Source: Brevibacterium sp. 239c
GTDB lineage: Bacteria > Actinomycetota > Actinomycetes > Actinomycetales > Brevibacteriaceae
DNA: 64,000 bases
Reading direction: 5' to 3'
Assembly (NCBI RefSeq): GCF_900169365.1
Contig: NZ_FXZH01000012.1
Location: 62,001-126,000, forward strand
Shown: in pieces, positions 53,962-62,489 of the stretch
How the letters are laid out: each line of letters starts with the position of its first letter
Position numbering within the stretch: the first letter of the stretch is position 1
Position numbers and translations under genes: made by a program
Notes under the pieces: generated by a model
Database searches by the model: none
The model's input: only the letters and a program-made list of their open reading frames with translations
What the model was told of the DNA's origin: nothing

Positions 53962-54825
53962 ATGGATATGGCTAAGATAGCTGAGGAGCACGGGCTCGAA
54001 AGAGTCGGCGGGCGGCCGTCACTGCCCCAGTACATCAAACAGCTCATCACTCGCAGCGACTTCACCTATACCCTCGCCAAGTACCGGATGCAGTCCGAGA
54101 ACGAGCGCAATCGTCTCGGCATGCTCTGGGTGCTGCTGCGGCCGGCATTCTCGGCTCTGATCTACGGCACGGTCTTCGGCGTCATAATGCAGGGAGCGAC
54201 AGCGCGCCCCGATGATTTCGCTCCCTTCGTCGTCATCGGCGTCTTCGTCCTCGAGTTCTTCAACACCTCGATGAACGGCGGTGCGAAGTCGATCATCGGC
54301 AACGCGTCTCTTGTACAGTCCCTGCCGTTCCCACGCATCGTTCTGCCCATTTCCAAGGTGTTTCAGAACCTGCTCAACTTCATCCCCACGCTGATCTTCA
54401 TGATGATCCTGGCGATGATGTTTGGGGCCCGACCGGCCTGGGATTGGTTCCTCTTCATTCCCCTGGTCATCCTGTTCTGGATCTTCAACCAGGGTGTGGC
54501 CTTCATCTTCGCCCGCATCACCGTCCACTTCAGAGACCTCAGCCAAGTCATCCCCTTCATCTCCCGCATGATCTTCTACACCTCCGGTGTCTTCTTCGAC
54601 CTCAAGGTCATGGTGGCGAAGATCAACCCCGACCCCGCTTGGCAGGTGTTTGCGGACTGGCAGCCGCTGAACAACGTGCTCGCGATTGCCCGCGGCATCC
54701 TCATGGTGGGCCGCGATGTTCCCTATGACTACTTCTGGCACCTCGCAATCTGGGCCTTCGGCATCTTCATCATCGGCTTCGTCTTCTTCTGGCAGGCCGA
54801 GGAAAGGTACGGTCGCGATGAGTGA
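53962..54825 (+). CDS. ABC-2 type permease for polysaccharide export (Wzm/TagG-like)
   Basis: 287 residues. A cytoplasmic N-terminus (SLPQYIKQLITRSDFTYTLA) is followed by about six transmembrane segments, with GMLWVLLRPAFSALIYGTVF and GVAFIFARITVHFRDLSQVI as the typical Wzm/TagG blocks. It overlaps the ATPase gene as ATGAGTGA and so forms one transporter with it. Such pairs export lipid-linked polysaccharides; actinobacterial homologues act in arabinogalactan or teichoic-acid-like polymer export. No glycosyltransferase is adjacent. The start could also be the ATG at 53968. Confidence 0.93.
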   Translation: MDMAKIAEEHGLERVGGRPSLPQYIKQLITRSDFTYTLAKYRMQSENERNRLGMLWVLLRPAFSALIYGTVFGVIMQGATARPDDFAPFVVIGVFVLEFFNTSMNGGAKSIIGNASLVQSLPFPRIVLPISKVFQNLLNFIPTLIFMMILAMMFGARPAWDWFLFIPLVILFWIFNQGVAFIFARITVHFRDLSQVIPFISRMIFYTSGVFFDLKVMVAKINPDPAWQVFADWQPLNNVLAIARGILMVGRDVPYDYFWHLAIWAFGIFIIGFVFFWQAEERYGRDE

Positions 54826-55651
54826 GCAGAGCGAACAGAGCGAGCAGGAAACATACGACACCGGCGGTCTCCCGGAGACCACGAAGAACAACCCTCCGGT
54901 CGTTGTCTGTGATGACGTCCACGTCCGCTATAAGACGATGGCCACGGGCAAGAAGCTCAAGCTCGGTGGTGGGGGAGGTCTGCTCGATCGCCAGCGCGGC
55001 CTCCAGGAAGTCCATGCACTCAAGGGTGTCAGCTTCGTTGCGCACAAGAACGAATCCATCGGTGTCATCGGCAGCAACGGTTCCGGCAAGTCCACTCTCA
55101 TGCGATCGATCACGGGTCTCACGCCGACTTCGGAGGGGACGATCTACGCAAGCTCGAGGCCGAACCTCCTCGGTGTCGGTGCAGCACTGATCCCTGATCT
55201 TTCCGGTGCCCGCAATATCATGCTCGGCTCCCTGGCCCTGGGCCTCACCCGCGAAGAGGTGGAGGAGAAGTTCGACGACATCGTCGAATTCACCGGACTC
55301 GAGGACTTCATCGACCTGCCGATGCGCACCTATTCCTCCGGGATGTCTCAGCGGCTGAAGTTCGCTATCGCGACTTCTGTCCAGCACGAGATCCTCATCG
55401 TCGATGAGGCGCTCAACGTCGGTGACAAGAAGTTCCGCGACCGTTCAGAGGGGCGGATCCGTTCGATCCGCGAGAATGCCGGTACGGTCTTCCTGGTCTC
55501 GCACTCGATGCGCACGATCAAAGACACCTGCAACCGTGCTCTGTGGATCGAAAAGGGGGTTCTGCGTGCAGACGGCCCGGCCGCCGACATCATCAAGGAA
55601 TATCAGGACTTCAACAAGGCGGAGAAGGAGAAGGAAGCGGAGCAGGGCTAG
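54818..55651 (+). CDS. ABC transporter ATP-binding protein for polysaccharide export (Wzt/TagH-like)
   Basis: 277 residues. After an acidic N-terminus (about 25 residues, SEQ repeats) come Walker A GSNGSGKST (85-93), signature YSSGMSQRLKFAIA, Walker B ILIVDEALNVGD and H-loop VFLVSHSM. The RYKT-type start and MRTYSSGM are typical of the exporters of cell-surface polymers. It lacks the extra C-terminal carbohydrate-binding domain of some Wzt proteins; the C-terminus is a short charged coil (KAEKEKEAEQG). The ATG at 54818 overlaps the permease gene by 8 bases. Confidence 0.93.
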   Translation: MSEQSEQSEQETYDTGGLPETTKNNPPVVVCDDVHVRYKTMATGKKLKLGGGGGLLDRQRGLQEVHALKGVSFVAHKNESIGVIGSNGSGKSTLMRSITGLTPTSEGTIYASSRPNLLGVGAALIPDLSGARNIMLGSLALGLTREEVEEKFDDIVEFTGLEDFIDLPMRTYSSGMSQRLKFAIATSVQHEILIVDEALNVGDKKFRDRSEGRIRSIRENAGTVFLVSHSMRTIKDTCNRALWIEKGVLRADGPAADIIKEYQDFNKAEKEKEAEQG

Positions 55652-55757
55652 TGTGACGGACAGCAGCCTCTTCGTCTCAAGCATGCGATTAGACTCACTA
55701 CCTGAGTACTGACCAGGCGTCGGACAGAGACCCGTCGCCAACTAGAAGAGGCATGCA

Positions 55758-57029
55758 ATGACACAGAACACCGTCGAAACTCGCGCGGAAAAGGCCCGGG
55801 CACGCAAGGCCGTCCTCGCGGCCGGATTGGGCAACGCCCTCGAGTGGTACGACATCATCCTCTTCGGGTTCATGGCGACCTCCATCACCGCGGTGTTCTA
55901 CCCCGGCGAAGGTCTGTCGGCACAACTGATGACCTGGGCGACGTTCGCGATCACGTTCGTCGTCCGCCCCCTCGGTGCCGTCATCATCGGCCGCTACTCC
56001 GACAAACACGGCCGCAAGTCGGCCCTGTCGCTGACGATCGGTCTGATGACGCTCGGCGTCTTCATCATCGTCGTACTGCCCGGTGAGTCGGTCATCGGCG
56101 TGTGGGCCGCGATCGGCCTCATCATCGCCCGCATCATCCAGGGTATCTCCGCGGGCGGCGAGTTCGGGTCCGCCACCGCCTTCCTCACCGAGAACGCCAA
56201 ACACGGCAAGGCCTTCTACGCCTCCTTCCAGACCGCGACCCAGGGCATCTCGATGTTCCTCGCCGCCGGCATCTCCTGGATCTTCAGCTCGACCCTGAGC
56301 GAAGAGGCACTCCACTCCTGGGGCTGGCGCGTGGCCTTCGCGATCGGCCTGCTCATCGGCCCCGTCGGCTGGTACATCCGCTCTAAGATGGAAGACACTC
56401 CTGAGTTCAAGGCCTCAGTGAAGATCGACAACCCGCTGCGGACCCTCCTCGGCGAGCATTTCGGCCGCCTTGTTGCGGCGTTCCTCATCATCGCGATGGC
56501 CACGATCTCGGTCTACCTCATTACGTTCCTGCCCCAGTTCGCGGTCGGCAACCTCGGGCTCGAACCGTGGGCGGCGTTCCCCGGTGCCGTCGTTGCCGGT
56601 GTCATCACCCTCATCGGTTCCCCGTTTGCCGGGAAGCTCGCCGACAAGGTGGGCGCGACGACCGTGATGATCCCGACGACCATCGTCGGCATCATCGTTG
56701 CGTGGCCGATGTTCATCCTGCTCACGAACCATCCCTCGATCGCGATCCTGACCGTGTGCGAGGCGATCGTCGGCCTGTTCATGGTCTTCTACTTCGGTCC
56801 GATGCCCGCGCTGCTGTCCGAACTCTTCCCCGTCCAGGTGCGCAGCTCCGGCATGACGATTGCCTACAGCCTCGGTGTGGCGATCTTCGGCGGCTTCGCC
56901 CCGCTCATCCTCACCGCACTGCTCAGCGCCACCGGAGAACTGACCGTACCCGGCTTCTACTACGCGGCCCTGTCCCTGCTCTCACTCGTCGGCGTCATCA
57001 TCGCCCGGAGGGTGTATAAACAGCGCTGA
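55758..57029 (+). CDS. MHS-family metabolite:proton symporter (MFS)
   Basis: 423 residues, 12 transmembrane segments. NALEWYDIILFGFMA in segment 1, GRYSDKHGRKSAL (motif A), QGISAGGEFGSATAFLTENA and the motif PMPALLSELFPVQVRSSGM are the signatures of the MHS group (proline/betaine, alpha-ketoglutarate, citrate or shikimate carriers). AGAAGAGG precedes the ATG. Substrate unknown; a compatible-solute role would fit with ectABC but this is speculation. Confidence 0.92.
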   Translation: MTQNTVETRAEKARARKAVLAAGLGNALEWYDIILFGFMATSITAVFYPGEGLSAQLMTWATFAITFVVRPLGAVIIGRYSDKHGRKSALSLTIGLMTLGVFIIVVLPGESVIGVWAAIGLIIARIIQGISAGGEFGSATAFLTENAKHGKAFYASFQTATQGISMFLAAGISWIFSSTLSEEALHSWGWRVAFAIGLLIGPVGWYIRSKMEDTPEFKASVKIDNPLRTLLGEHFGRLVAAFLIIAMATISVYLITFLPQFAVGNLGLEPWAAFPGAVVAGVITLIGSPFAGKLADKVGATTVMIPTTIVGIIVAWPMFILLTNHPSIAILTVCEAIVGLFMVFYFGPMPALLSELFPVQVRSSGMTIAYSLGVAIFGGFAPLILTALLSATGELTVPGFYYAALSLLSLVGVIIARRVYKQR

Positions 57030-57128
57030 CCCTCGCCGAGGTGGCCCGACCATCCCGCATGAACGTGGCGAACCGTGGTTGGTTTGCCACAGACTTCACA
57101 TAGTGACCCGAAACGTTCCACCATTCGA

Positions 57129-57162
57129 CCCCGGACACGGAAAATCCGTGTCCGGGGCGTTT
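57129..57162 (+). terminator. Intrinsic terminator after the MHS transporter gene
   Basis: CCCCGGACACGGA (57129-57141) pairs perfectly with 57145-57157 around an AAA loop. CGTTT follows. Confidence 0.75.
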
Positions 57163-57266
57163 GGCTTCCTGACCTCCGACGATGAGTCCCATTTGTAATT
57201 GACATCACAGACCGACAGCGGAAAACTGGCCCCGGAAAACTGCCATCACAATCACGGGAGGCGACG

Positions 57267-58937
57267 GTGCCCTCACGAAATCCACTGTCATCTGGCTCGC
57301 ACACGAGCGTGACAGTCGTCCACGACAAAGGACTCAAACGCGATATCGGGAAAACCGGTCTGCTCTTCACCGGCGTCGGATCGATCATCGGATCAGGCTG
57401 GCTCTTCGGCGCCTTCGACGCAGCCAGCATGGCGGGTCCGGCAGCGATCCTGTCCTGGGCCATCGGCGCCATTCTCATCATCTTCGTGGCACTGAACTAT
57501 TCGGAGCTCGGCGTCATGTTCCCCGTCGCCGGCGGAGTCGTCCGCTATCCGCACTACGCTTTCGGATCCTTCGCCAGCTACACCAGCGGTTGGATCACCT
57601 GGCTGGCAGCGGCCGGCACCGTCGGCATCGAAGTGCTCGCAGCCGTCCAATACGCCTCGAGTTATATGCCCTGGCTGATGGAGACCAAGGAAGGGGTGCT
57701 CGTCCTCACCGGACCGGGCATCCTCGTCAGCATCGTCATGGTCGCAGTCTTCTGCGTCATCAACATGTTCGGCGTGAAGTTCTTCGCTCAGTTCAACAAC
57801 GTGCTCGTGTGGTGGAAGCTCGCTGTCATCGTCCTGGTGTTCGTGGGACTTGCGATTCTCGCATTCAACCCGGGCCACTTCCACATGGCCGAATTCGGCG
57901 GTTTCGCTCCCAACGGACTCGCCCCGGTCTTTGCCTCCCTGCCGGCGGCAGGCATCGTCTTCTCTTACCTGGGTTTCCGCCAGGGCGTGGAATTCGCCGG
58001 GGAGACGAAGAACCCGCAGAAGAATGTGCCCTTCGCCGTGATCGGTTCGATCGTTCTCACCGCCATCATCTACATCCTCCTGCAGGTCGCCTTCATCGGC
58101 GCCGTCCCCACCGAGCTGCTCAAGGACGGCTGGGGCGGATTGTCGTTCTCGAACTCGGCAGGCCCGTGGGCGGAGATCGCGATCATGCTCGGCGCAATGT
58201 GGCTGGCCGTCATCCTCTACATCGACGCTGTCGTGTCTCCGGCCGACACCGGTCTGATCTTCACCGCGCTCAGCCCCCGCCTGTCGTATTCGCAGGCTCG
58301 AGTCGGCAACGCTCCGTCGGGGCTGACGAAGCTGAGCAAGCGGGGGATTCCCTGGATCGGTCTGCTGGTGACGTTCATCGTGGCCTGCTTCCTGTTCTTC
58401 CCGTTCCCATCGTGGGCGAAGATGGTCGGGTTCATCACCTCCGGCACCGTCATCTCGTTCGGCAGCGGCCCGGTCACGGTCGCCGCGCTGCGACGTCAGC
58501 TGCCGGATCAGGAAAGGCCGTTCCGTCTCCCGGGTGGTGACACACTGCCCTTCCTAGGATTCCTCGCCGCCAACCTCATCGTCTTCTGGACCGGCTGGGA
58601 CACGAACTGGAAGCTGTTCATCGCGATGGCACTGGGCTACGTCGTCCTCGGACTGCACTACGCCTTCAGTGACCGCAGCAAGATCCCGCCGCTGCAGTTC
58701 AAGTCGGGTTGGTGGATGCTGCTGTGGATCGGTGGCCTCGCTGTGCTGAGCTTCCTCGGCACCTACGGTGAGGGCAGCCTGGGCGTGCTCACCTTCGGAT
58801 GGGGCGAGCTGGCCTGCCTGATCATGACCGTCATCGTCTTCGCTGTCGGCGTGGCGACGCGTCTGTCGCCCCGAGAGGTCGTCAAGAACGTCGAGAACAC
58901 CCGGCAGGTCGATCAGGAGCTGCCGGACATCGACTGA
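57267..58937 (+). CDS. APC-family amino acid permease
   Basis: 556 residues, about 12 transmembrane segments. A short polar N-terminus leads to GSIIGSGWLFGAFDAA (substrate-binding unwound helix 1) and SELGVMFPVAGGVVRYPHYAFG. FRQGVEFAGETKNPQKNVP is the conserved helix-6 region. It resembles the aspartate:proton symporter group. The GTG at 57267 follows GGGAGG by 6 nt, which fixes the start. It ends in an acidic cytoplasmic tail. Convergent with the first universal stress protein gene; a long inverted repeat lies between them. Confidence 0.92.
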   Translation: MPSRNPLSSGSHTSVTVVHDKGLKRDIGKTGLLFTGVGSIIGSGWLFGAFDAASMAGPAAILSWAIGAILIIFVALNYSELGVMFPVAGGVVRYPHYAFGSFASYTSGWITWLAAAGTVGIEVLAAVQYASSYMPWLMETKEGVLVLTGPGILVSIVMVAVFCVINMFGVKFFAQFNNVLVWWKLAVIVLVFVGLAILAFNPGHFHMAEFGGFAPNGLAPVFASLPAAGIVFSYLGFRQGVEFAGETKNPQKNVPFAVIGSIVLTAIIYILLQVAFIGAVPTELLKDGWGGLSFSNSAGPWAEIAIMLGAMWLAVILYIDAVVSPADTGLIFTALSPRLSYSQARVGNAPSGLTKLSKRGIPWIGLLVTFIVACFLFFPFPSWAKMVGFITSGTVISFGSGPVTVAALRRQLPDQERPFRLPGGDTLPFLGFLAANLIVFWTGWDTNWKLFIAMALGYVVLGLHYAFSDRSKIPPLQFKSGWWMLLWIGGLAVLSFLGTYGEGSLGVLTFGWGELACLIMTVIVFAVGVATRLSPREVVKNVENTRQVDQELPDID

Positions 58938-58971
58938 TCGGCAGCGCATCGACTAGACCGGTCACACCCCC

Positions 58972-58989
58972 GTCAGGTCGATGCACACC
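58972..58989 (+). repeat. Extra half-copy of the inverted-repeat arm
   Basis: GTCAGGTCGATGCACACC is identical at 17 of 18 positions to the left arm of the inverted repeat at 59011-59054, in the same orientation, 39 bp upstream. Confidence 0.75.
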
Positions 58990-59010
58990 GTGATCTCGAC
59001 CCGCGAGCCT

Positions 59011-59054
59011 GTCAGGTCGATGCGCACCCATTGGTCGGTGCGCATCGACCTGAC
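59011..59054. repeat. Perfect 18-bp inverted repeat with 8-nt loop
   Basis: GTCAGGTCGATGCGCACC (59011-59028) pairs with 59037-59054, loop CATTGGTC. It lies between the convergent APC and stress-protein genes and could terminate both directions, although no U-tract is present. Confidence 0.8.
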
Positions 59055-59062
59055 GTGTCCGG

Positions 59063-60001
59063 TTATGACTGGCGAGGAACGATCATCACTGGGCCCCGTG
59101 CGGTGTTGAGCACGCCGCGGGAGACGGAACCGAGCAGAGCACTGCGCACCGCACCGCGGCCCCTGTTGCCGACCACGGTCAACGCTGCCTTCGCGGTCCA
59201 GTCGCTGATGACGTCCTCGGGGTGGCCGATCTCGACGTCGATGGAGATGTCGAGGTTCGGATGATCATCGAAAAGCCACGAGAAGTCGGACCTGATCTTC
59301 GTCTCGAATTCGGCTCGGCGTTTCTGGCGCGACTCCTGGTGAACTTGAAGGTCGGGATACCAGTACAGCCAGTCCTCGAGCTGAGGCATGATCATGAGCA
59401 GCTTGAGAGGCGCGGTGTTCTTTTCGGCAGCCTGTGCCGCCTGTTTGACGACCGCGAAGCTCTGGGCCGAACCGTCGACGGCGGCGATGACCGGAGCGGT
59501 CGTCTCCTCCTCGGCGCGGCTCGCGTACTCGGCCGAGTCGGTTCCCGGGAGCACGATCGTCGGGCAGTGAGCGTGGGCAGGCAGGGCGGACGCGACTGAA
59601 CCGAGGACGCGTCCGACGAACCTGTCGCGACCACGAGCGCCGACGATGATCAGCTGGGCCTGCTCGGACAGTTCGACGAGGGTGCCGGTGGGGTTGCCCT
59701 CGGCGACACCGAACACGACTTCGCCCGCGTAGTCGCTGAGGTCTCCCTTGGCCACTTCGAGCGTGGCCTCGGCGATCTTCCGCCTGGCTTGATCCTCCGG
59801 CTCCGGCGGGAGCGAGGCTATATTGGGATAGATCGGCACCGGTACCGCGTAGACGGTGACAACGGTCAGTCTGGTCTTCCGGCGGAGGGCTTCGTTCGCC
59901 CCAAATCGCAGGGCCGCCTTGGCATGTTCGGATCCGTCGAAACCGACCAGGACCCCATGATCGCGGACTGTCGAGTCGGTGGCATTTACGTCGTCGTACA
60001 T
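59063..60001 (-). CDS. Universal stress protein with two Usp domains
   Basis: 312 residues made of two UspA-type domains (about 15-150 and 165-312). Each has the ATP-binding loop: GARGRDRFVGRVLGSVASAL in domain 1 and GNRGRGAVRSALLGSVSRGV in domain 2, both fitting G-x2-G-x9-GS. LVGFDGSEHAKAAL starts the first domain. The ATG at 60001 follows GGGAGG; an in-frame start at 60082 adds 27 residues. A related gene lies just upstream in the same direction. Likely ATP-binding stress or dormancy protein. Confidence 0.92.
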   Translation of the reverse strand: MYDDVNATDSTVRDHGVLVGFDGSEHAKAALRFGANEALRRKTRLTVVTVYAVPVPIYPNIASLPPEPEDQARRKIAEATLEVAKGDLSDYAGEVVFGVAEGNPTGTLVELSEQAQLIIVGARGRDRFVGRVLGSVASALPAHAHCPTIVLPGTDSAEYASRAEEETTAPVIAAVDGSAQSFAVVKQAAQAAEKNTAPLKLLMIMPQLEDWLYWYPDLQVHQESRQKRRAEFETKIRSDFSWLFDDHPNLDISIDVEIGHPEDVISDWTAKAALTVVGNRGRGAVRSALLGSVSRGVLNTARGPVMIVPRQS

Positions 60002-60091
60002 CACGAACCTCCCAGGGGGTTTCCCAGATTCGAACGACGGCGGCAACCCCGTGGCGAAACCGCTGTCGCTATCACCCAGCATAGCAAGGTT

Positions 60092-60108
60092 TTCTACGTT
60101 ATGTAGAA
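60092..60108. promoter_or_regulatory. Inverted repeat upstream of the first universal stress protein gene
   Basis: TTCTAC-GTTAT-GTAGAA, a perfect 6-5-6 palindrome in the 168-bp gap between the two usp genes, in the promoter region of the 59063-60001 gene. Candidate regulator site. Confidence 0.5.
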
Positions 60109-60169
60109 TTGTGGGGAGAGCAGAATACCGGGGAAATGCTTGGCGGATTGCAGCCGGCGCGCAGAGTGC

Positions 60170-61126
60170 CTATTGCGCCGTCGTGTTCGGGACGATGAGA
60201 ACGGGTGCTGCCATCTGGTTGAGCACACTTCGACTCACCGAGCCCAGAAGCAGACTGGTCAGGCCACCCCGGCCGCGGCTGCCCAGAACGACCAGCGCTG
60301 CTGTGCGCGTGGCCTCCGAGAGCACGGTCGCCGCCGAGCCCTCCGGGAGGTGGCGGCGAACGGCCAGTCCGGTGTGGCGCCGGGTGACTTCTGCTGCCAC
60401 TTCCTCCAGGTGGTCGGCGTGCCTGGCATGAGCCGTGGCCTGGTCATCTGTTCTGCGCTGACCCGAAGGGCTCGCCTCCGTGGGAACGGCAGAGAGGAGA
60501 ACGAGCCGGTGTCCGCTCAGCTCGGCGGCGCGAGCGGCCGTGTCTGCGACCGTGATAGCCGAAGTGTCCACGTCGATTCCCGCAATGACCTCGTGGATGA
60601 AATCCGATTCGCTGCGCTGGCCGGTCGGCGTCGATGCTTCGAGGCCCGCAGGCGCGGGAGACTGTTCGTCGGTATCGGTGTTTCGCAGCGGGACCACGAG
60701 GACTGGGCAATACGCCCGCGCAGCGAGGTCGCCTGAGACCGTGCCCAGCAGGCGACTGGCCAGACGGTTGCGGCCACGCTTGCCCACGACGGCTAATTGC
60801 GAGTAGCGACTGGCTTCGGTCAGGACCTCTCCCGCATCTCCCTCGATGGCTTGAGCGGAGGCGTCGACTCCGGCCCGTCGCGCTTCTGCGGCATGCTCTT
60901 CGAGCATCTCCTGAGTCGTGCGGCCGATGCTGCGATGGCGGTCGTCGCTGATCGTCGGAGCGTGCCGACGCGGAATCACGGGGACGCTGTAGGCGCCCAC
61001 AACCCGGATCGAGCAGTGGTGCTCCTTCGCGATCGCCATCGCCGTCGCGAACGCCTCGCGGCCGTTGTCCGAACCGTCGACTCCGACCAGGATGTCCGCG
61101 GGCGGGAGTGTGAAGAGGGAATTCAT
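60170..61126 (-). CDS. Universal stress protein with two Usp domains
   Basis: 318 residues. ADILVGVDGSDNGREAFATA opens the first domain; GKRGRNRLASRLLGTVSGDL and GSRGRGGLTSLLLGSVSRSV are the two ATP-binding loops. A Pro/Thr/Ser-rich linker separates the domains near residue 155. The ATG at 61126 (MNSLFTLPPADIL) follows GAAGG; the frame is open much further upstream but that sequence is antisense to the tetR gene and not protein-like. It is a paralogue of the 59063-60001 gene product. Confidence 0.92.
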   Translation of the reverse strand: MNSLFTLPPADILVGVDGSDNGREAFATAMAIAKEHHCSIRVVGAYSVPVIPRRHAPTISDDRHRSIGRTTQEMLEEHAAEARRAGVDASAQAIEGDAGEVLTEASRYSQLAVVGKRGRNRLASRLLGTVSGDLAARAYCPVLVVPLRNTDTDEQSPAPAGLEASTPTGQRSESDFIHEVIAGIDVDTSAITVADTAARAAELSGHRLVLLSAVPTEASPSGQRRTDDQATAHARHADHLEEVAAEVTRRHTGLAVRRHLPEGSAATVLSEATRTAALVVLGSRGRGGLTSLLLGSVSRSVLNQMAAPVLIVPNTTAQ

Positions 61127-61201
61127 ACCTTCACCGTACGCCAGGCATGCGGTGGCTGAGGCTGGTGCCCGAGACTGGCGCCTCGGGACTCTTGCCAAAT
61201 A

Positions 61202-61220
61202 AATGTTAGTGACTAACATT
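61202..61220. promoter_or_regulatory. TetR operator upstream of the tetR/ABC operon
   Basis: AATGTTAGTGACTAACATT is a perfect 9-1-9 palindrome ending 5 bp before the ATG of the tetR gene. It is AT-rich in a GC-rich context and typical in length for TetR-family sites. Binding there would repress the downstream operon. Confidence 0.75.
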
Positions 61221-61225
61221 AAAGG

Positions 61226-61771
61226 ATGAACCGTTGGCAGCGAACTCATGCAGACCTGCGGCAGGCGGCCCTGGAGCTGTTCGCCGAGGATGGCTTCGAC
61301 CAGACCGGCACGGCCCAGATCGCGAAGCGGGCAGGGGTGAGTGAGATGACTCTGTTTCGGCACTTTCGATCGAAGGAGGCACTGCTGCTGGAAGATCCTT
61401 TCGACCCGCGAATCGCTGAAGCGGTGCGGACCCGTCCCGAAATGGAGTCGCCGATGCGCGCGGTCACGGAAGGGATCCGGCAGGCGTGGAATGCTGTTGA
61501 AGTCCCGGATGTCGACGACCTGCGGACGCGGCTGACGATCATCACCGAGGCGACCTCGATGACTGGTGCGCTCGAGCGCAGCAGCGCGGCCACCATCGAC
61601 GCCATCGCCGAGGCGCTGATGAGCCGGGAGGTCGATCGCTCTGCGGCCAAGATCGCAGCGGCCGCGGTGATCTGTGGGCTCAGCACCGCTCTGCTCGATT
61701 GGGCTGAGCATGGTCAGCCCGAGCTCGACATCGTCATCAACCATGCACTGAATGTGTTGGGTGGGCGCTGA
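61226..61771 (+). CDS. TetR-family transcriptional regulator
   Basis: 181 residues. HTH at the N-terminus: LELFAEDGFDQTGTAQIAKR, AGVSEMTLFRHFRSKEALL. The C-terminal part is a helical ligand domain. The ATG is only 1-2 nt after AAAGG, too close for a normal ribosome binding site, and 5 bp after a perfect palindrome; translation may use a short or absent leader. The ABC ATPase and permease genes follow with 1 bp and 4-bp-overlap spacing, so all three form one self-regulated operon. Confidence 0.93.
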   Translation: MNRWQRTHADLRQAALELFAEDGFDQTGTAQIAKRAGVSEMTLFRHFRSKEALLLEDPFDPRIAEAVRTRPEMESPMRAVTEGIRQAWNAVEVPDVDDLRTRLTIITEATSMTGALERSSAATIDAIAEALMSREVDRSAAKIAAAAVICGLSTALLDWAEHGQPELDIVINHALNVLGGR

Positions 61772-61772
61772 C

Positions 61773-62489
61773 ATGCTCGAATTCGCGGCCGTCGGCCACC
61801 GGTTCCGCAGCGGTGCCGGCGTGACCGACTTGTCTTTCGCAGTCCATCCCGGCGAAGTGGTCGCTCTCATCGGATTGAACGGGGCAGGTAAGACCACACT
61901 CATGCGTCTCGGGCTGGGAATGCTGCGTCCTCAGGCAGGCGAAGTGCGCCTGTTCGGCCGCCCCCTGCATCGACTGCCGTCATCTGCGTTCACCGGTGTC
62001 GGAGCGCTGGTCGACGTGCCCCTGGCCTATCCGGAACTCACGGCTGAGGAGAACCTGCGCCTGTCCTCGCGGCTGCACGGAGGAACGCCTGCGCAGGTGG
62101 CCGAGGCACTGGAGACCTGGCGGCTGACGGCACTGGCCGACCGACGGTTCCGGCGCCTGTCCTCGGGCAACCGGCAGCGAGTCGGCCTCGCCGCAGCGAT
62201 GCAGCACGATCCGCGCATGATCGTCCTCGACGAACCGAGCAACGCCCTCGACCCGGCCTCGGTGATCCTGCTGCGTGAGCAGCTGCTGCGCAGGGCGCGG
62301 GCGGGTGCGGCGGTCCTGGTCAGCAGCCATCACCTCGACGAAGTGGCCCGTATCGCCGATCGTGTCCTGCTGATGAACGCCGGCCGGCTGATCGGGGGAC
62401 TCGACACTGCAGGCCCGGACTTGGAAAGGGCCTTCTTCGCACGTCTCCGGGCCGATGACGAGAGCCGCACGAGTGAGGAGACACCATGA
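61773..62489 (+). CDS. ABC transporter ATP-binding protein (ABC-2 type)
   Basis: 238 residues. Walker A GLNGAGKTT (34-42), signature LSSGNRQRVGLAAAM, Walker B MIVLDEPSNALDP, H-loop VLVSSHHLDEV. It is of the drug/antibiotic or bacteriocin self-protection type. The ATG at 61773 starts 1 bp after the tetR stop and the gene overlaps the permease gene by ATGA. Works with the next protein as an exporter. Confidence 0.95.
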   Translation: MLEFAAVGHRFRSGAGVTDLSFAVHPGEVVALIGLNGAGKTTLMRLGLGMLRPQAGEVRLFGRPLHRLPSSAFTGVGALVDVPLAYPELTAEENLRLSSRLHGGTPAQVAEALETWRLTALADRRFRRLSSGNRQRVGLAAAMQHDPRMIVLDEPSNALDPASVILLREQLLRRARAGAAVLVSSHHLDEVARIADRVLLMNAGRLIGGLDTAGPDLERAFFARLRADDESRTSEETP

